Positions 47,157 through 55,009 of a stretch of 64,000 bases of DNA are shown piece by piece. The position numbers and the translations under genes were made by a program. The first letter of the stretch is position 1, and the number at the start of each line of letters is the position of its first letter. Source of the stretch: Paracoccus chinensis (GTDB lineage Bacteria > Pseudomonadota > Alphaproteobacteria > Rhodobacterales > Rhodobacteraceae); NCBI RefSeq assembly GCF_900102885.1, contig NZ_FNGE01000005.1, positions 62,001 through 126,000 of the forward strand. Reading direction: 5' to 3'. The notes under the pieces are model-generated. The model searched no databases. It was not told the DNA's origin and worked only from the letters and a program-made list of their open reading frames with translations.

Positions 47157-47699
47157 TCAGCCCCGCAGCACGGCCGAGGCCGCCCGCAGCGCCTCGGCCA
47201 GTTCCTCGCCGGCCCCGAGTTCCTCGGACTTCCGCCCGACCTTGGCCTCGCGCAGCATGGGGAAAGTCACGAGCGAGACCTCCCACAGCTCGACCTCGGT
47301 CAGCATCCGGCGGCCCTCGCGGTCCCGCTCGGCCCGCACGGTGCGATAGCCGATCGACAGCCCGTCGATGGCCCCTGCCGCGATCAGCGCCGCCGCCTCG
47401 CGCGCCTGCGCCACCTCGGGCAGCAGGCGCCCCCGGACCCACAGGCCCCGGCCATCCTCGCGGATCTCCTCCCAGATTCCGATGGGCTGGGCGGGGTCGT
47501 GCTGCCACAGCATCCGCACCTTGTCCCCGCGCACCGCCAACCGCGACAGGCTTGCCGCGTAAGCGCCCGGCGCCACGATGTCCCCGCCCTGGTCGGTCAG
47601 ACCGAACAGGCTCGCATAGCCCTCGATGACATGGCCTTCCGTCAGCATGGGCGCACCGCCCGCGAACTTCAGCTCAAGCCCCAGATCGTCCATCCGCAT
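47157..47699 (-). CDS. GTA gp4, prohead protease
   Basis: 180 residues of the HK97-type prohead protease family. The catalytic His is in EGYASLFGLTDQGGD and MLWQHDPAQPIG, with the Ser in DGLSIGYRTV. It trims the capsid scaffold. The start at 47699 or an in-frame ATG at 47693 are both possible. About 165 bases separate it from gp5. Confidence 0.93.
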   Translation of the reverse strand: MRMDDLGLELKFAGGAPMLTEGHVIEGYASLFGLTDQGGDIVAPGAYAASLSRLAVRGDKVRMLWQHDPAQPIGIWEEIREDGRGLWVRGRLLPEVAQAREAAALIAAGAIDGLSIGYRTVRAERDREGRRMLTEVELWEVSLVTFPMLREAKVGRKSEELGAGEELAEALRAASAVLRG

Positions 47700-47702
47700 C
47701 CG

Positions 47703-47936
47703 TCATGCCCCTTTTTCCGCGAATTGCAGGATCGACTGGACCGCCTGCGTCAGGATCACGGCGATGACGCCGTAGACCGTCATCCACAGCCGCCCCTCCA
47801 GCCCCTCGATCAGCGCCTCGATGCGTTCGAGCCGCTTGTCCACCTGCCCGAATTGCAGCGCCATGATGCGCTCCTGCGCCTCCAGCTTCTGCTCGTGCCA
47901 GACCGAGGGGCGGTCAATGAACTTCGACCCTTCCAT
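47703..47936 (-). CDS. GTA head-formation protein, rcc01685-like
   Basis: 77 residues. FIDRPSVWHEQKLEAQERIMALQFGQVDKRLERIEALIEGLEGRLWM forms a coiled coil, and a C-terminal transmembrane helix (TVYGVIAVILTQAVQSIL) follows. The position between portal and protease genes and the short coiled-coil-plus-membrane form match the rcc01685 family of GTA head formation proteins. It may anchor assembly at the membrane. Confidence 0.85.
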   Translation of the reverse strand: MEGSKFIDRPSVWHEQKLEAQERIMALQFGQVDKRLERIEALIEGLEGRLWMTVYGVIAVILTQAVQSILQFAEKGA

Positions 47937-47937
47937 C

Positions 47938-49170
47938 TCAGCCCCCCGCGACCGGAGGCAGCCCCAGCGCCGCCCGCTTCTCGGCCTCCGTCAGGAAGCT
48001 TGCCGCCCCGACCCGGGCCCAGTGCTGGTCCCGCTCCTCGGCCAGCGCCGGGATCTGATCGAGGTCCGGCTTCAGGTCGATCTCGGCCCCCAGATGCTCG
48101 GACAACCACCAGGCCACCCCCGCCGCGACGCGCGTCGCCAGCGGCAGCACCGTCAGCCGGTAAAAGGCCCGGTGCGCCTCGGCGTAATTGGCATAGGTCG
48201 CGTCCCCCGGAATGCCGATCAGCATCGGCGGCACCCCGAAGGCCATGGCAATTTCCCGTGCCGCCGCCAGCTTCGTCTCGTGGAACTCCATGTCCGAGGG
48301 CGAGAACCCCATCGGCTTCCAGTCGAGCCCGCCTTCCAGCAGCATCGGCCGCCCGGCATTGCGCGCGCCCTGATGATGCTGCTCCATCTCGGTCACGAGG
48401 CGGTCATACTGGTCGGGGCTCAGCACCCCCTGCCCGTCCGCGCCCTTGTAGATGATCGCGCCCGAGGGCCGCGCCGCATTGTCCAGCAGCGCCCGCGACC
48501 AGGCGCTGGCCGAGTTGTGGACGTCCACCGCCACCGCCGCCGCCTGCATGGGCGACAGCCCGTAGTGGTCATCCGTCGGATGGAAGCTGCGGATGTGGCA
48601 GATCGGATCGGGCGAGCCGGTCATGTCAAAGCGGTGCTTCCGCCCGCCCACCGCATATTCATAGGCGACGGGCCAGCCATCCGCTCCCGGCACCACGCTC
48701 ATCCGGTCGGACCGCAGCACGTGCAACTCGCCCGGCAGGCCGGAAGCCCCCACGTCCACCGCCTCCAGGAACCCGTTTCCCGAGAGCAGGATCTGCCCGA
48801 ACAGCGCCTCGAACAGCTCGGCCCGGCCCTGCCCCGGATTGGGCCGCCGCATCAGGTCCAGCACCGGATGGGTGTCATAGCGCCGTTCCGCGTCCTGGCA
48901 GACCAGCGGCACCGCCGCCGCCGCCTCGGCCACCAGCTTCAACGCCCGGAAGCCCACCGGGTTGCCGACAAAGCCGCCGCGCGTCAGCGCGCCCGTGTCA
49001 CGCGCGCCCCACAGCGCCCGCCCTACGCCTTGCGCCGCCATCACCTTCCCGGCCGCGCTCGCCTTGGCCTCGACCAGGGCCGCAACCGGCGCAACCTTCA
49101 CCTCGGCGGCCCCTTCAGGGGCGCCCATGCCTTCCTGCGGCCCGCGCCGCCCGAACCACCGCATCGCCAT
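47938..49170 (-). CDS. GTA gp3, portal protein
   Basis: 410 residues of the HK97 portal family. Recognisable segments are NPVGFRALKLVAEAAAAVPL, QGRAELFEALFGQILLSGNGFLE, FHPTDDHYGLSPMQAAAVAVD, and EFHETKLAAAREIAMAFGVPPMLIGIPGDATYANYAEAHRAFY. It is the dodecameric ring through which DNA is pumped. The ATG at 49170 has AGGAGG 5 bases upstream. An intrinsic terminator lies 17 bases before it (49187-49217). Confidence 0.95.
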   Translation of the reverse strand: MAMRWFGRRGPQEGMGAPEGAAEVKVAPVAALVEAKASAAGKVMAAQGVGRALWGARDTGALTRGGFVGNPVGFRALKLVAEAAAAVPLVCQDAERRYDTHPVLDLMRRPNPGQGRAELFEALFGQILLSGNGFLEAVDVGASGLPGELHVLRSDRMSVVPGADGWPVAYEYAVGGRKHRFDMTGSPDPICHIRSFHPTDDHYGLSPMQAAAVAVDVHNSASAWSRALLDNAARPSGAIIYKGADGQGVLSPDQYDRLVTEMEQHHQGARNAGRPMLLEGGLDWKPMGFSPSDMEFHETKLAAAREIAMAFGVPPMLIGIPGDATYANYAEAHRAFYRLTVLPLATRVAAGVAWWLSEHLGAEIDLKPDLDQIPALAEERDQHWARVGAASFLTEAEKRAALGLPPVAGG

Positions 49171-49186
49171 GCGTGCCTCCTGACCC

Positions 49187-49217
49187 AAAGAAAAAGGGCC
49201 GCCCCCAAGGACGACCC
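49187..49217 (-). terminator. Intrinsic terminator between gp2 and gp3
   Basis: On the minus strand, GGGTCGTCC and GGGCGGCCC pair over 9 bp with two wobbles around a TTGG loop and are followed directly by TTTTTCTTT. This is in the sense orientation of the GTA operon, 17 bases before the portal start and 65 bases after the terminase stop. Confidence 0.75.
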
Positions 49218-49282
49218 CTTCGATCCTGTCCGAAGCCCAAGCCGGCTTCTTCCTGACTCAAACGGCGCAACCCGGCGCCCCG

Positions 49283-50668
49283 CTACAGCCCCCGCACCTG
49301 CGGCCGCCGATAGCTCGCCGCCGGCTCGATCATCAGCTCGTGGACTGCCCAGACCAGTGCATCCAGCCGGTCGGGGCTTCCCCGCCCCTCATAGCCCCGC
49401 ACCGTCATCCGGCACATCTGGTCCTCCAGCGCTCCCAGCCTGCCGCTCCGCAGGTGCTTTACCCGCCCCTGCTCGTACAGCGCTGCGACCGGCTCGGCCC
49501 GCAGCCCCTTGCCGCGCCCGGCCCGCAGGGCCCGGAACGGCACCAAGGGGTCCACCTGCCGGATCACACTTTCGACCAGATCGCCGCCCTGGTTGACCTC
49601 GGCCACCAGCCGCTCGGCCCCGTGCCGCTCAACGGCCGCAATTGCCGCCCGCGCCCACTCCGTCGCCCCGCCCCGCACCGAGGCATCCTCCAGCACGACC
49701 GCCCGCCACTCCTGCGGCGGCCCTTCGCAGACAACCCCCGCGACCACGATCCCGCATTCATCGCTCGCGGCCCCGGACGTCACCGCCGGGTCCACTGCCA
49801 CCACTACCCGGTCCAGCGCGGGCGCCGCGTCCACCCGGCAGCCTTCCAGCATCGCCGTGGTCCACAGCGCGCCTTCCACGTCGTCCAGCAGCACGCCCTC
49901 CAGCTCCTGCCGCCCCAGCCGGGTCCCGGCATAGCGGGCCTGAACCTCGGCCAGGAAACTCTCCGCCAGATAGGCCCGGTTCGCATCCGTCGGCGCATGC
50001 GTCACCACCGTCGAGGCATTCCGCAGGATCGCCTTCAACACCCCCACGTTGCGCGGAGTCGTCGTGACCACCTGCTGCGGGTTCTCCCCCAGCCGCAGCG
50101 CGAACTGCAGCATGTCCCAGGTCTCCTCGGCCTTCTTCCACTTGGCCAGCTCATCGACCCATGCCGCGTCGAATTGGGGGCCTCGCAGCGCCTCCGGCTC
50201 ATGCGCCGAGTAGACCGTGGCCGTCGCCCCGTTCGGCCAGACGAGCCGCCGCCGCCCTGCTTCCCAGACGGGCCGCCGGTCCGGCGGACAGCAGGCCAGA
50301 ATCCCGCTGTCCCCCATCACCATGACATCCCGCCCCTGATCGAAGGTCTCGGCCACCAGCGCCACGCGCTTCGCCCGCCCCGACGCATCCGGAGTCGCGC
50401 CTTCGACCTGCGCGCGCACCCATTCGGACCCGGCGCGGGTCTTGCCCGCGCCGCGCCCGCCCATGATCACCCAGGACTTCCAGTCGCCCGCGGGGGGCAA
50501 CTGGTGCGGCAGGGCCCAGAACTCGAAGAGCCAGGGCAGCGAGGCCAGCGCATTGTCCGACAGCCCCGAGATGAAGGCGTCAACCTCCTCCGGCCCGGCG
50601 GAGGCAAGCCAGGCGGCGCCCGATCTCGTCTCGTGCGGCGGCAAGGTCGAGGCGGCCGGCCCCGACAT
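49283..50668 (-). CDS. GTA gp2, terminase large subunit
   Basis: 461 residues. Walker A GGRGAGKT is at residues 70-77 and Walker B is in FDAAWVDELAKW. The C-terminal nuclease part has VAVDPAV and VAEVNQGGD, the acidic residues of terminase nucleases. It packages host DNA into heads. The ATG at 50668 is preferred; a TTG at 50698 with AGGA at 8 bases is an alternative start. It overlaps the end of gp1 by about 90 bases. Confidence 0.95.
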   Translation of the reverse strand: MSGPAASTLPPHETRSGAAWLASAGPEEVDAFISGLSDNALASLPWLFEFWALPHQLPPAGDWKSWVIMGGRGAGKTRAGSEWVRAQVEGATPDASGRAKRVALVAETFDQGRDVMVMGDSGILACCPPDRRPVWEAGRRRLVWPNGATATVYSAHEPEALRGPQFDAAWVDELAKWKKAEETWDMLQFALRLGENPQQVVTTTPRNVGVLKAILRNASTVVTHAPTDANRAYLAESFLAEVQARYAGTRLGRQELEGVLLDDVEGALWTTAMLEGCRVDAAPALDRVVVAVDPAVTSGAASDECGIVVAGVVCEGPPQEWRAVVLEDASVRGGATEWARAAIAAVERHGAERLVAEVNQGGDLVESVIRQVDPLVPFRALRAGRGKGLRAEPVAALYEQGRVKHLRSGRLGALEDQMCRMTVRGYEGRGSPDRLDALVWAVHELMIEPAASYRRPQVRGL

Positions 50669-50948
50669 CTCCGGCGACTTCCTTGCGAAGCTTGTCAACT
50701 CGGTTCCTTTCCTCCAGCACCAGCTGGGTCGCGGCCCTGAGGTCGCGCACCAGCCTCGCGGTGTCCTTGACGTCGTCGGTGCTGCCGCCCCGCAGCCCGA
50801 TCCTCAGCCTGTGCAGCTCCTCGGCGACCTCGCGGAACATTTCCCCCGCGACGTCGATCGCCTCGCCCGCGCCAAGCGCCCCCTCGTTCCCCCCGGCAAC
50901 GAAAGGTCCCTCCAGGGGTGCGCCCCCCGGCTCGAAGCTCATGTCCAT
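50580..50948 (-). CDS. GTA gp1, terminase small subunit
   Basis: 122 residues. It has a helical, acidic middle (DVAGEMFREVAEELHRLRIGLRGGSTDDVKDTARLVRDLRAATQLVLEERNRVDKL) and a basic C-terminus, matching the GTA small terminase (rcc01682-like). In a GTA this protein lacks sequence-specific cos/pac recognition. Two in-frame ATGs (50948 and 50942) can start it; ribosome sites are weak. It is the first structural gene, downstream of a leader terminator. Confidence 0.85.
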   Translation of the reverse strand: MDMSFEPGGAPLEGPFVAGGNEGALGAGEAIDVAGEMFREVAEELHRLRIGLRGGSTDDVKDTARLVRDLRAATQLVLEERNRVDKLRKEVAGDVGAGRLDLAAARDEIGRRLACLRRAGGG

Positions 50949-50992
50949 GTTGTGTGATGCCCCGCCCCTGTGCCTGTCCGCACGAGCAAGAA

Positions 50993-51030
50993 ACGAAAAA
51001 GCGGCCCGAGGTCACCGACCCGGCCGCTTG
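50993..51030 (-). terminator. Leader terminator upstream of gp1
   Basis: Minus strand AAGCGGCC / GGCCGCTT stem enclosing a second GGTC/GACC stem, followed by TTTTTCGTTT. It is a classic intrinsic terminator in the sense orientation, about 45 bases before gp1. A frame of 11 codons (MLGEVGKRPGR, 51047-51012) has its stop codon inside the loop; no ribosome site precedes it, so this may be chance. Confidence 0.78.
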
Positions 51031-51116
51031 CCCACTTCTCCCAGCATGTCGAATGTGTATCCCGGACCGTTCGCAAAGTCAATCCGCCCGGGCAGGCAGG
51101 ACCTTCAGAAATCCCG

Positions 51117-51178
51117 TTTAATCATTTATATTCAAAGAAATAAAAGCCGCAACACCCAACCGCGCGGGACGCAACACC
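51117..51178 (-). promoter_or_regulatory. Candidate GTA promoter with 22-bp-spaced direct repeats
   Basis: On the minus strand, TTGCGG (51152-51147) and TATAAA (51130-51125) are 16 bases apart, like a -35/-10 pair. Two direct repeats GGTGTTGCG lie at 51178-51170 and 51156-51148, 22 bp apart, two turns of the helix. The second repeat covers the -35. The region is the only AT-rich patch upstream of gp1. Binding of an activator such as GafA here is inference. Confidence 0.5.
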
Positions 51179-51271
51179 GGGCGGCGGCGGGGGTTTTTCC
51201 GATCTTTCCCCAGACAACCCGCCTCGATCCACCGCAGGAATGGCGCCGATTGATTCCCGTTGCGGCGGATC

Positions 51272-52282
51272 TCACCGGAAGAACAGGTGGTCGATGATCG
51301 CGCCCGCCACGTCGCGCGGCTGGCCCTCGGCCGGGGCGTGGTGGATGCGCAGCATCGGAAACCAGTTCAGTTCCAGCACCGCAACCCGCTGCCCCGCGAC
51401 GGGCGCCGAGTGGTCCTCGGCGATCACGTCCACGCCCGCGTAAAGCAGCGTGGGGATGGATTTCAGCGCCGCAACCACCAGCGCCTTCAGCTCGGGATGG
51501 ACCTCGTCCGTCCGGTCCACGCTGTCCCCGCCCTGCGAGATGTTGGACACCCGCTTCAGCCGCACCACCCGACCCGGCGCGGGCACGTCTCCGGGCGCAA
51601 GGCCCTGCTCGGCCAGCAGTTCCAGCGTTTCGCCATCCAGCGCGATGCCGGACAGCGCCAAGTGACCCTTGCGGGCCTCGTTCTTGGCCGCGACCAGGTC
51701 CTCGACCGACAGAAGTCCGTCGCCCACAATGCTGGCCGGACGGCGCTCGGCCACCGCGATCACCTCGTCGCCCAGCGCGAAGTAGCGGCATTCGGGACCC
51801 TCGACCTGCTCCTCCAGCAGCAGCCTGCGGAACTCGCGCGGGGTCGCGGCGATCTTCTCGCGCAGCTTCCGCTCGCCGTCGATGCCCATGAAGACATTGG
51901 CGCCAAGCCCGCCATTCGTGGGTTTCAGCACGAACTGCGAACCCGGTGAGCGCGCCATGAAGTCCACCGCCTTGCCGACCGCCCGGCGCGGGAAGGCCAG
52001 ACCCTCGGGCACGGGAATGCCGTTGCGCGACAGGAACAGCTTGGCCAGATCCTTGCTGGTGACGATCGTCCGCGCCAGGTGGCTGATCGAGCCCGCCATG
52101 GTCGCGTCGAAGAACTCGCGCCGGCCGCGCCCCTCGACGAGAAAGATGTCCCCCGAGATCTTCCGGACCTTCAGGCCCTTGTCCAGCGCGGCACGCGCGA
52201 TCAGCTCGGCGCTCTTGCGGCTCGAGAAGCGGCGCGGCAGCCTGACATGCGCCCGGTCGAACATGGTCCGGCTGTCCACCAT
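51272..52282 (-). CDS. ATP-grasp ligase-like protein, CphA/GshAB-type
   Basis: 336 residues. An N-terminal segment with AELIARAALDKGLKVRKISGDIFLV is followed by an ATP-grasp fold: VLKPTNGGLGANVFMGI (glycine loop), GPECRYFALGDEVIAV and the metal/ATP motif VAVLELNWFPMLRIHHAPAEGQPRDVAGAIIDHLF. The last motif is that of cyanophycin synthetase and GshAB-like ligases. It should join a carboxylate to an amine via an acyl phosphate. It is 10 bases downstream of the acylphosphatase fusion gene. Substrates are unknown. The GTA promoter region follows it. Confidence 0.8.
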   Translation of the reverse strand: MVDSRTMFDRAHVRLPRRFSSRKSAELIARAALDKGLKVRKISGDIFLVEGRGRREFFDATMAGSISHLARTIVTSKDLAKLFLSRNGIPVPEGLAFPRRAVGKAVDFMARSPGSQFVLKPTNGGLGANVFMGIDGERKLREKIAATPREFRRLLLEEQVEGPECRYFALGDEVIAVAERRPASIVGDGLLSVEDLVAAKNEARKGHLALSGIALDGETLELLAEQGLAPGDVPAPGRVVRLKRVSNISQGGDSVDRTDEVHPELKALVVAALKSIPTLLYAGVDVIAEDHSAPVAGQRVAVLELNWFPMLRIHHAPAEGQPRDVAGAIIDHLFFR

Positions 52283-52292
52283 CCCTCTCCCC

Positions 52293-53513
52293 TCAGCGCA
52301 GCCGCCGCACGTCCCGGACGTCGATCCCTTCGACCCCGGCCGCCGGGGGGCCGCGATGGCAGGCGAGCGTCACGAACTCGACCCGCCAGCGCTGCCCCCA
52401 CAGGCGGCAGCGCACGGTGCCGTCGCTCAGGTTCCTTGCCTCGGCCTGAACGCCGCGGTCGGCGGCATGGCGCGTCACCCAGCGGCGATAGCCCACGCCC
52501 TGCACCTTGCCGCGAATCGTCAGGGAGGCGCGGACCATGTCCGTCTCGGCAACGGGCCCCGCCTCGGCCGGGAAGCCGCGGCCTTCGACCCTGCGGCCCG
52601 CCATGAAGGCGTCCCACAGCACCTGCTCGTAGCCGGGCTGGATCAGGTCCTCGAGGCTGATCCCCCAATGGCCGTTGCCCTCCAGGATCACGGGTCCCTC
52701 GGGCGTGACCGCCACGTCCCACGCGATGGACATCGCCGTGTCCAGCGCCCGGTGCCCGGCCCTGACCGTGCGCAGGATCGCGTCGAAGCCCGGCAGCTCG
52801 GCCCCCCGGAAGCGGAAGCCGGTGACCGGATGCGCCTCGTAGGTCGTCCGCGTCTTGTCGGCTGCCGCGCTGGTGACGCGCCCGCTTGACGGGTCCACCG
52901 CGCAGATCATCCCTCCGCTCGAGATGTTGTCCACGACGGTTCGGCCGTTCCCGATGCGCCAGAAGGCCAGCGCCACGCGGGGGCCGTCATCGCCGCTGCC
53001 GGGAAAGGTGATGCAGCGCACGGTGTTGACCGAGGCGGGCGCGGCCTGCGCGCAGCGCTCGTCCTGTTGCACCAGCTCCTGCACCAGGTAGTCGGACTTC
53101 CTGATCCGCCTCAGCCACCCGCCCAGGCTCTTTGCCACCCTTGTCCCGTCCGTGCCGTGGATCGTCCCGTCCGCGCCGATGCGGAACGAGCCCTCGCCGC
53201 CCCAGCCGGTCCGTGTCTTGGCAAAGGCCCCCCGGCCCTGAAGGCGGCGCACCGCTTCGGCCTCGTCCAGTTCCTCGCCCGAGCCCGAGACGAACCGCCC
53301 CCCCAGGATCGCCAGCAGCGTCCGGGGCGCGGGCAGGCCGCTGACCGCCAACAGCCCGGAAAACAGCAGCTTGTCGTCCAGCACCGCGCGCTTGGCGGCC
53401 GGGGTGGTGCAGAGGAACTCGTTATGGGCCCAGAAGAACCGCGCCGGGTGGTTGGTTGCCGCGATCGAGGGGAACCAGGACTTCAGGAAGCCGGCGTGGT
53501 CGAAGTCCTGCAT
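52293..53513 (-). CDS. Sugar-transfer-type ATP-grasp fused to acylphosphatase
   Basis: 406 residues. Residues about 1-320 are an ATPgrasp_ST-like domain: NHPARFFWAHNEFL, SVNTVRCITF, SSGGMICAVD, HPVTGFRFRGAELPGF and WDVAVTPEGPVILEGNGHWGI. Residues 328-406 are an acylphosphatase domain with GKVQGVGYRRW (catalytic Arg343) and ARNLSDGTVRC (Asn361). Both acylphosphatase residues are present. An ATP-grasp enzyme makes an acyl phosphate and an acylphosphatase hydrolyses one, so the fusion could be an editing or reset device; that is inference. The next gene is a second ATP-grasp. Confidence 0.82.
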   Translation of the reverse strand: MQDFDHAGFLKSWFPSIAATNHPARFFWAHNEFLCTTPAAKRAVLDDKLLFSGLLAVSGLPAPRTLLAILGGRFVSGSGEELDEAEAVRRLQGRGAFAKTRTGWGGEGSFRIGADGTIHGTDGTRVAKSLGGWLRRIRKSDYLVQELVQQDERCAQAAPASVNTVRCITFPGSGDDGPRVALAFWRIGNGRTVVDNISSGGMICAVDPSSGRVTSAAADKTRTTYEAHPVTGFRFRGAELPGFDAILRTVRAGHRALDTAMSIAWDVAVTPEGPVILEGNGHWGISLEDLIQPGYEQVLWDAFMAGRRVEGRGFPAEAGPVAETDMVRASLTIRGKVQGVGYRRWVTRHAADRGVQAEARNLSDGTVRCRLWGQRWRVEFVTLACHRGPPAAGVEGIDVRDVRRLR

Positions 53514-53623
53514 CGCGGCCTCGCAAGCGGATCACGGATGCGCCCAGTTTGGACCGCGCGTTGCCTCTCTTGTCCACAAAAACCGCGCAGGCCCGCGCCC
53601 GCTGCCTGCGTCGGAAGGCTGGC

Positions 53624-55009
53624 TCAGGAACCCTTGCCTTGCGGCCGCCGCCCGGCCGCGCGCTCGATGCGGGAAAACAGCGGCGCAAAACGGCCGCGAT
53701 CATAGGTCAGCCCCTCGTAGACCGCATAGGCCCGCCGTGCCCAGCCGAGGTAAAGCTGCGGCCGCGCCGTCCGGACCGCAAGCCAGGCCATCCGGTGCGA
53801 GCCCCGGCTGATCGCCGCGCGGGTGCGATAGACGAGCTTCCTGCGCCAGCCGATCCCCTTTGCCTGCGGCGCGACCCGCTTGACGGGGCGGATGCCGCGC
53901 TTGGCCCATGTCAGGCGATAGGCCAACCCTTCGCGCCGCTGCCGGAAACCCGCCGCCTGCGTGTCCGCGACGAAATCGGCATCGACCTGTTGCAGGTCCA
54001 GCCGCCCCTCGGCCCGGCCCTCGTCAATGATCTGCTGGATCAGGGGCGCGCGGACCACGACCACGTTCGTGCCGCGTCCGTCCGAGGAATAGGGCTCGAC
54101 CCAGGCATCCCCGAAACTGACATCCGCCGTCTCGGCCACCACGTCGTCGCAGAAGTTGCAGGCCGAGTTCTGGAAATACCCCGCGCCCCAGTCGCCGTCG
54201 GCGAGATGGAACCACTCGTTCTGCACCGTCGAGCCATCATCCAGCGTCAGATGCGCCGTGTACCAGTTCGCGGGCCGGTTCGCGTCCTTCAGCCGGTACT
54301 CGACCGCCCGCACCCGGTCATGGTCCGCGCCCAACTGCCAGGCGAAGCTTTGCACGAAGCGCGCGCTTTTCATGTGACCGCAGAAGAGGCCCAGCATGTG
54401 CGTGATCCGCTCGGCCAGGACGGCATCCTGCGCGCGGGCCAGATGCACCGCCTTGATGAAGCAGGGGATGCCCACCACGGCGTAACGGCCCGGCGTGGCG
54501 CGGACCTGATCCAGCACCTCGGCCAGGTGGATCGGGTGATAGCGGGATCGGGCGCCGGCGAGCAGTTCGTCTTCGTTGCGGCTGATGCGGTAGCCGAAGA
54601 AGGGCTCGCCGGGCTTGCCGGGATGGACGTGCAGGACGCCGTCGATCTCGCCCCGCCGCATCAGCTCGGCCGCGACCCAGCTGACCATGCCGCCGGAGCT
54701 GCCGCGTTCGCGGAAGGGCGCTTCCGCCACCGCGCCGACGTGGCAGGAGGTGTATCGGCCGAGGCGGGCGTCATGGTGCGGCGCCTCGGGGAAGCGGGCG
54801 GCGGCGATCTGATCCTCGTTCGTCGCCTCGGGCGAGAAGGGGCAGAGCCGGGCGAAGTCCTTGCTGCATTGATGGGTACCCGGACCGGTGGGCTTCAACT
54901 GGCTGTAGTCGTCCCACTCCATTGCCGCGTCGGTCCCGGACACGCAGGCCCCGCAGCCGATGCACAGGCCCGAGCGGACGATCTGCGCGGGGCTGAGCGC
55001 CTGCGTCAT
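53624..55009 (-). CDS. FrhB-like Fe-S/flavin protein
   Basis: 461 residues. A ferredoxin-like CxxCxxC (Cys16, Cys19, Cys22) and CPFSP mark the N-terminal cluster; FrhB-type segments include RYTSCHVGAVAE, RERGSSGGMVSWVAAELM, VVGIPCFIKAVHLA and SACNFCDDVVAETADVSFGDAW. The family is named after the F420-reducing hydrogenase beta subunit. Relatives in surface polysaccharide loci lie next to pyruvyl transferases, as here. The substrate is unknown. Its start overlaps the pyruvyl transferase stop (ATGA). Confidence 0.86.
   Translation of the reverse strand: MTQALSPAQIVRSGLCIGCGACVSGTDAAMEWDDYSQLKPTGPGTHQCSKDFARLCPFSPEATNEDQIAAARFPEAPHHDARLGRYTSCHVGAVAEAPFRERGSSGGMVSWVAAELMRRGEIDGVLHVHPGKPGEPFFGYRISRNEDELLAGARSRYHPIHLAEVLDQVRATPGRYAVVGIPCFIKAVHLARAQDAVLAERITHMLGLFCGHMKSARFVQSFAWQLGADHDRVRAVEYRLKDANRPANWYTAHLTLDDGSTVQNEWFHLADGDWGAGYFQNSACNFCDDVVAETADVSFGDAWVEPYSSDGRGTNVVVVRAPLIQQIIDEGRAEGRLDLQQVDADFVADTQAAGFRQRREGLAYRLTWAKRGIRPVKRVAPQAKGIGWRRKLVYRTRAAISRGSHRMAWLAVRTARPQLYLGWARRAYAVYEGLTYDRGRFAPLFSRIERAAGRRPQGKGS

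Noticed and set aside
36038..50948. Intact prophage
   Set aside because: Gene order is that of a GTA; there are no integrase, repressor, lysis or replication genes and no att repeats.
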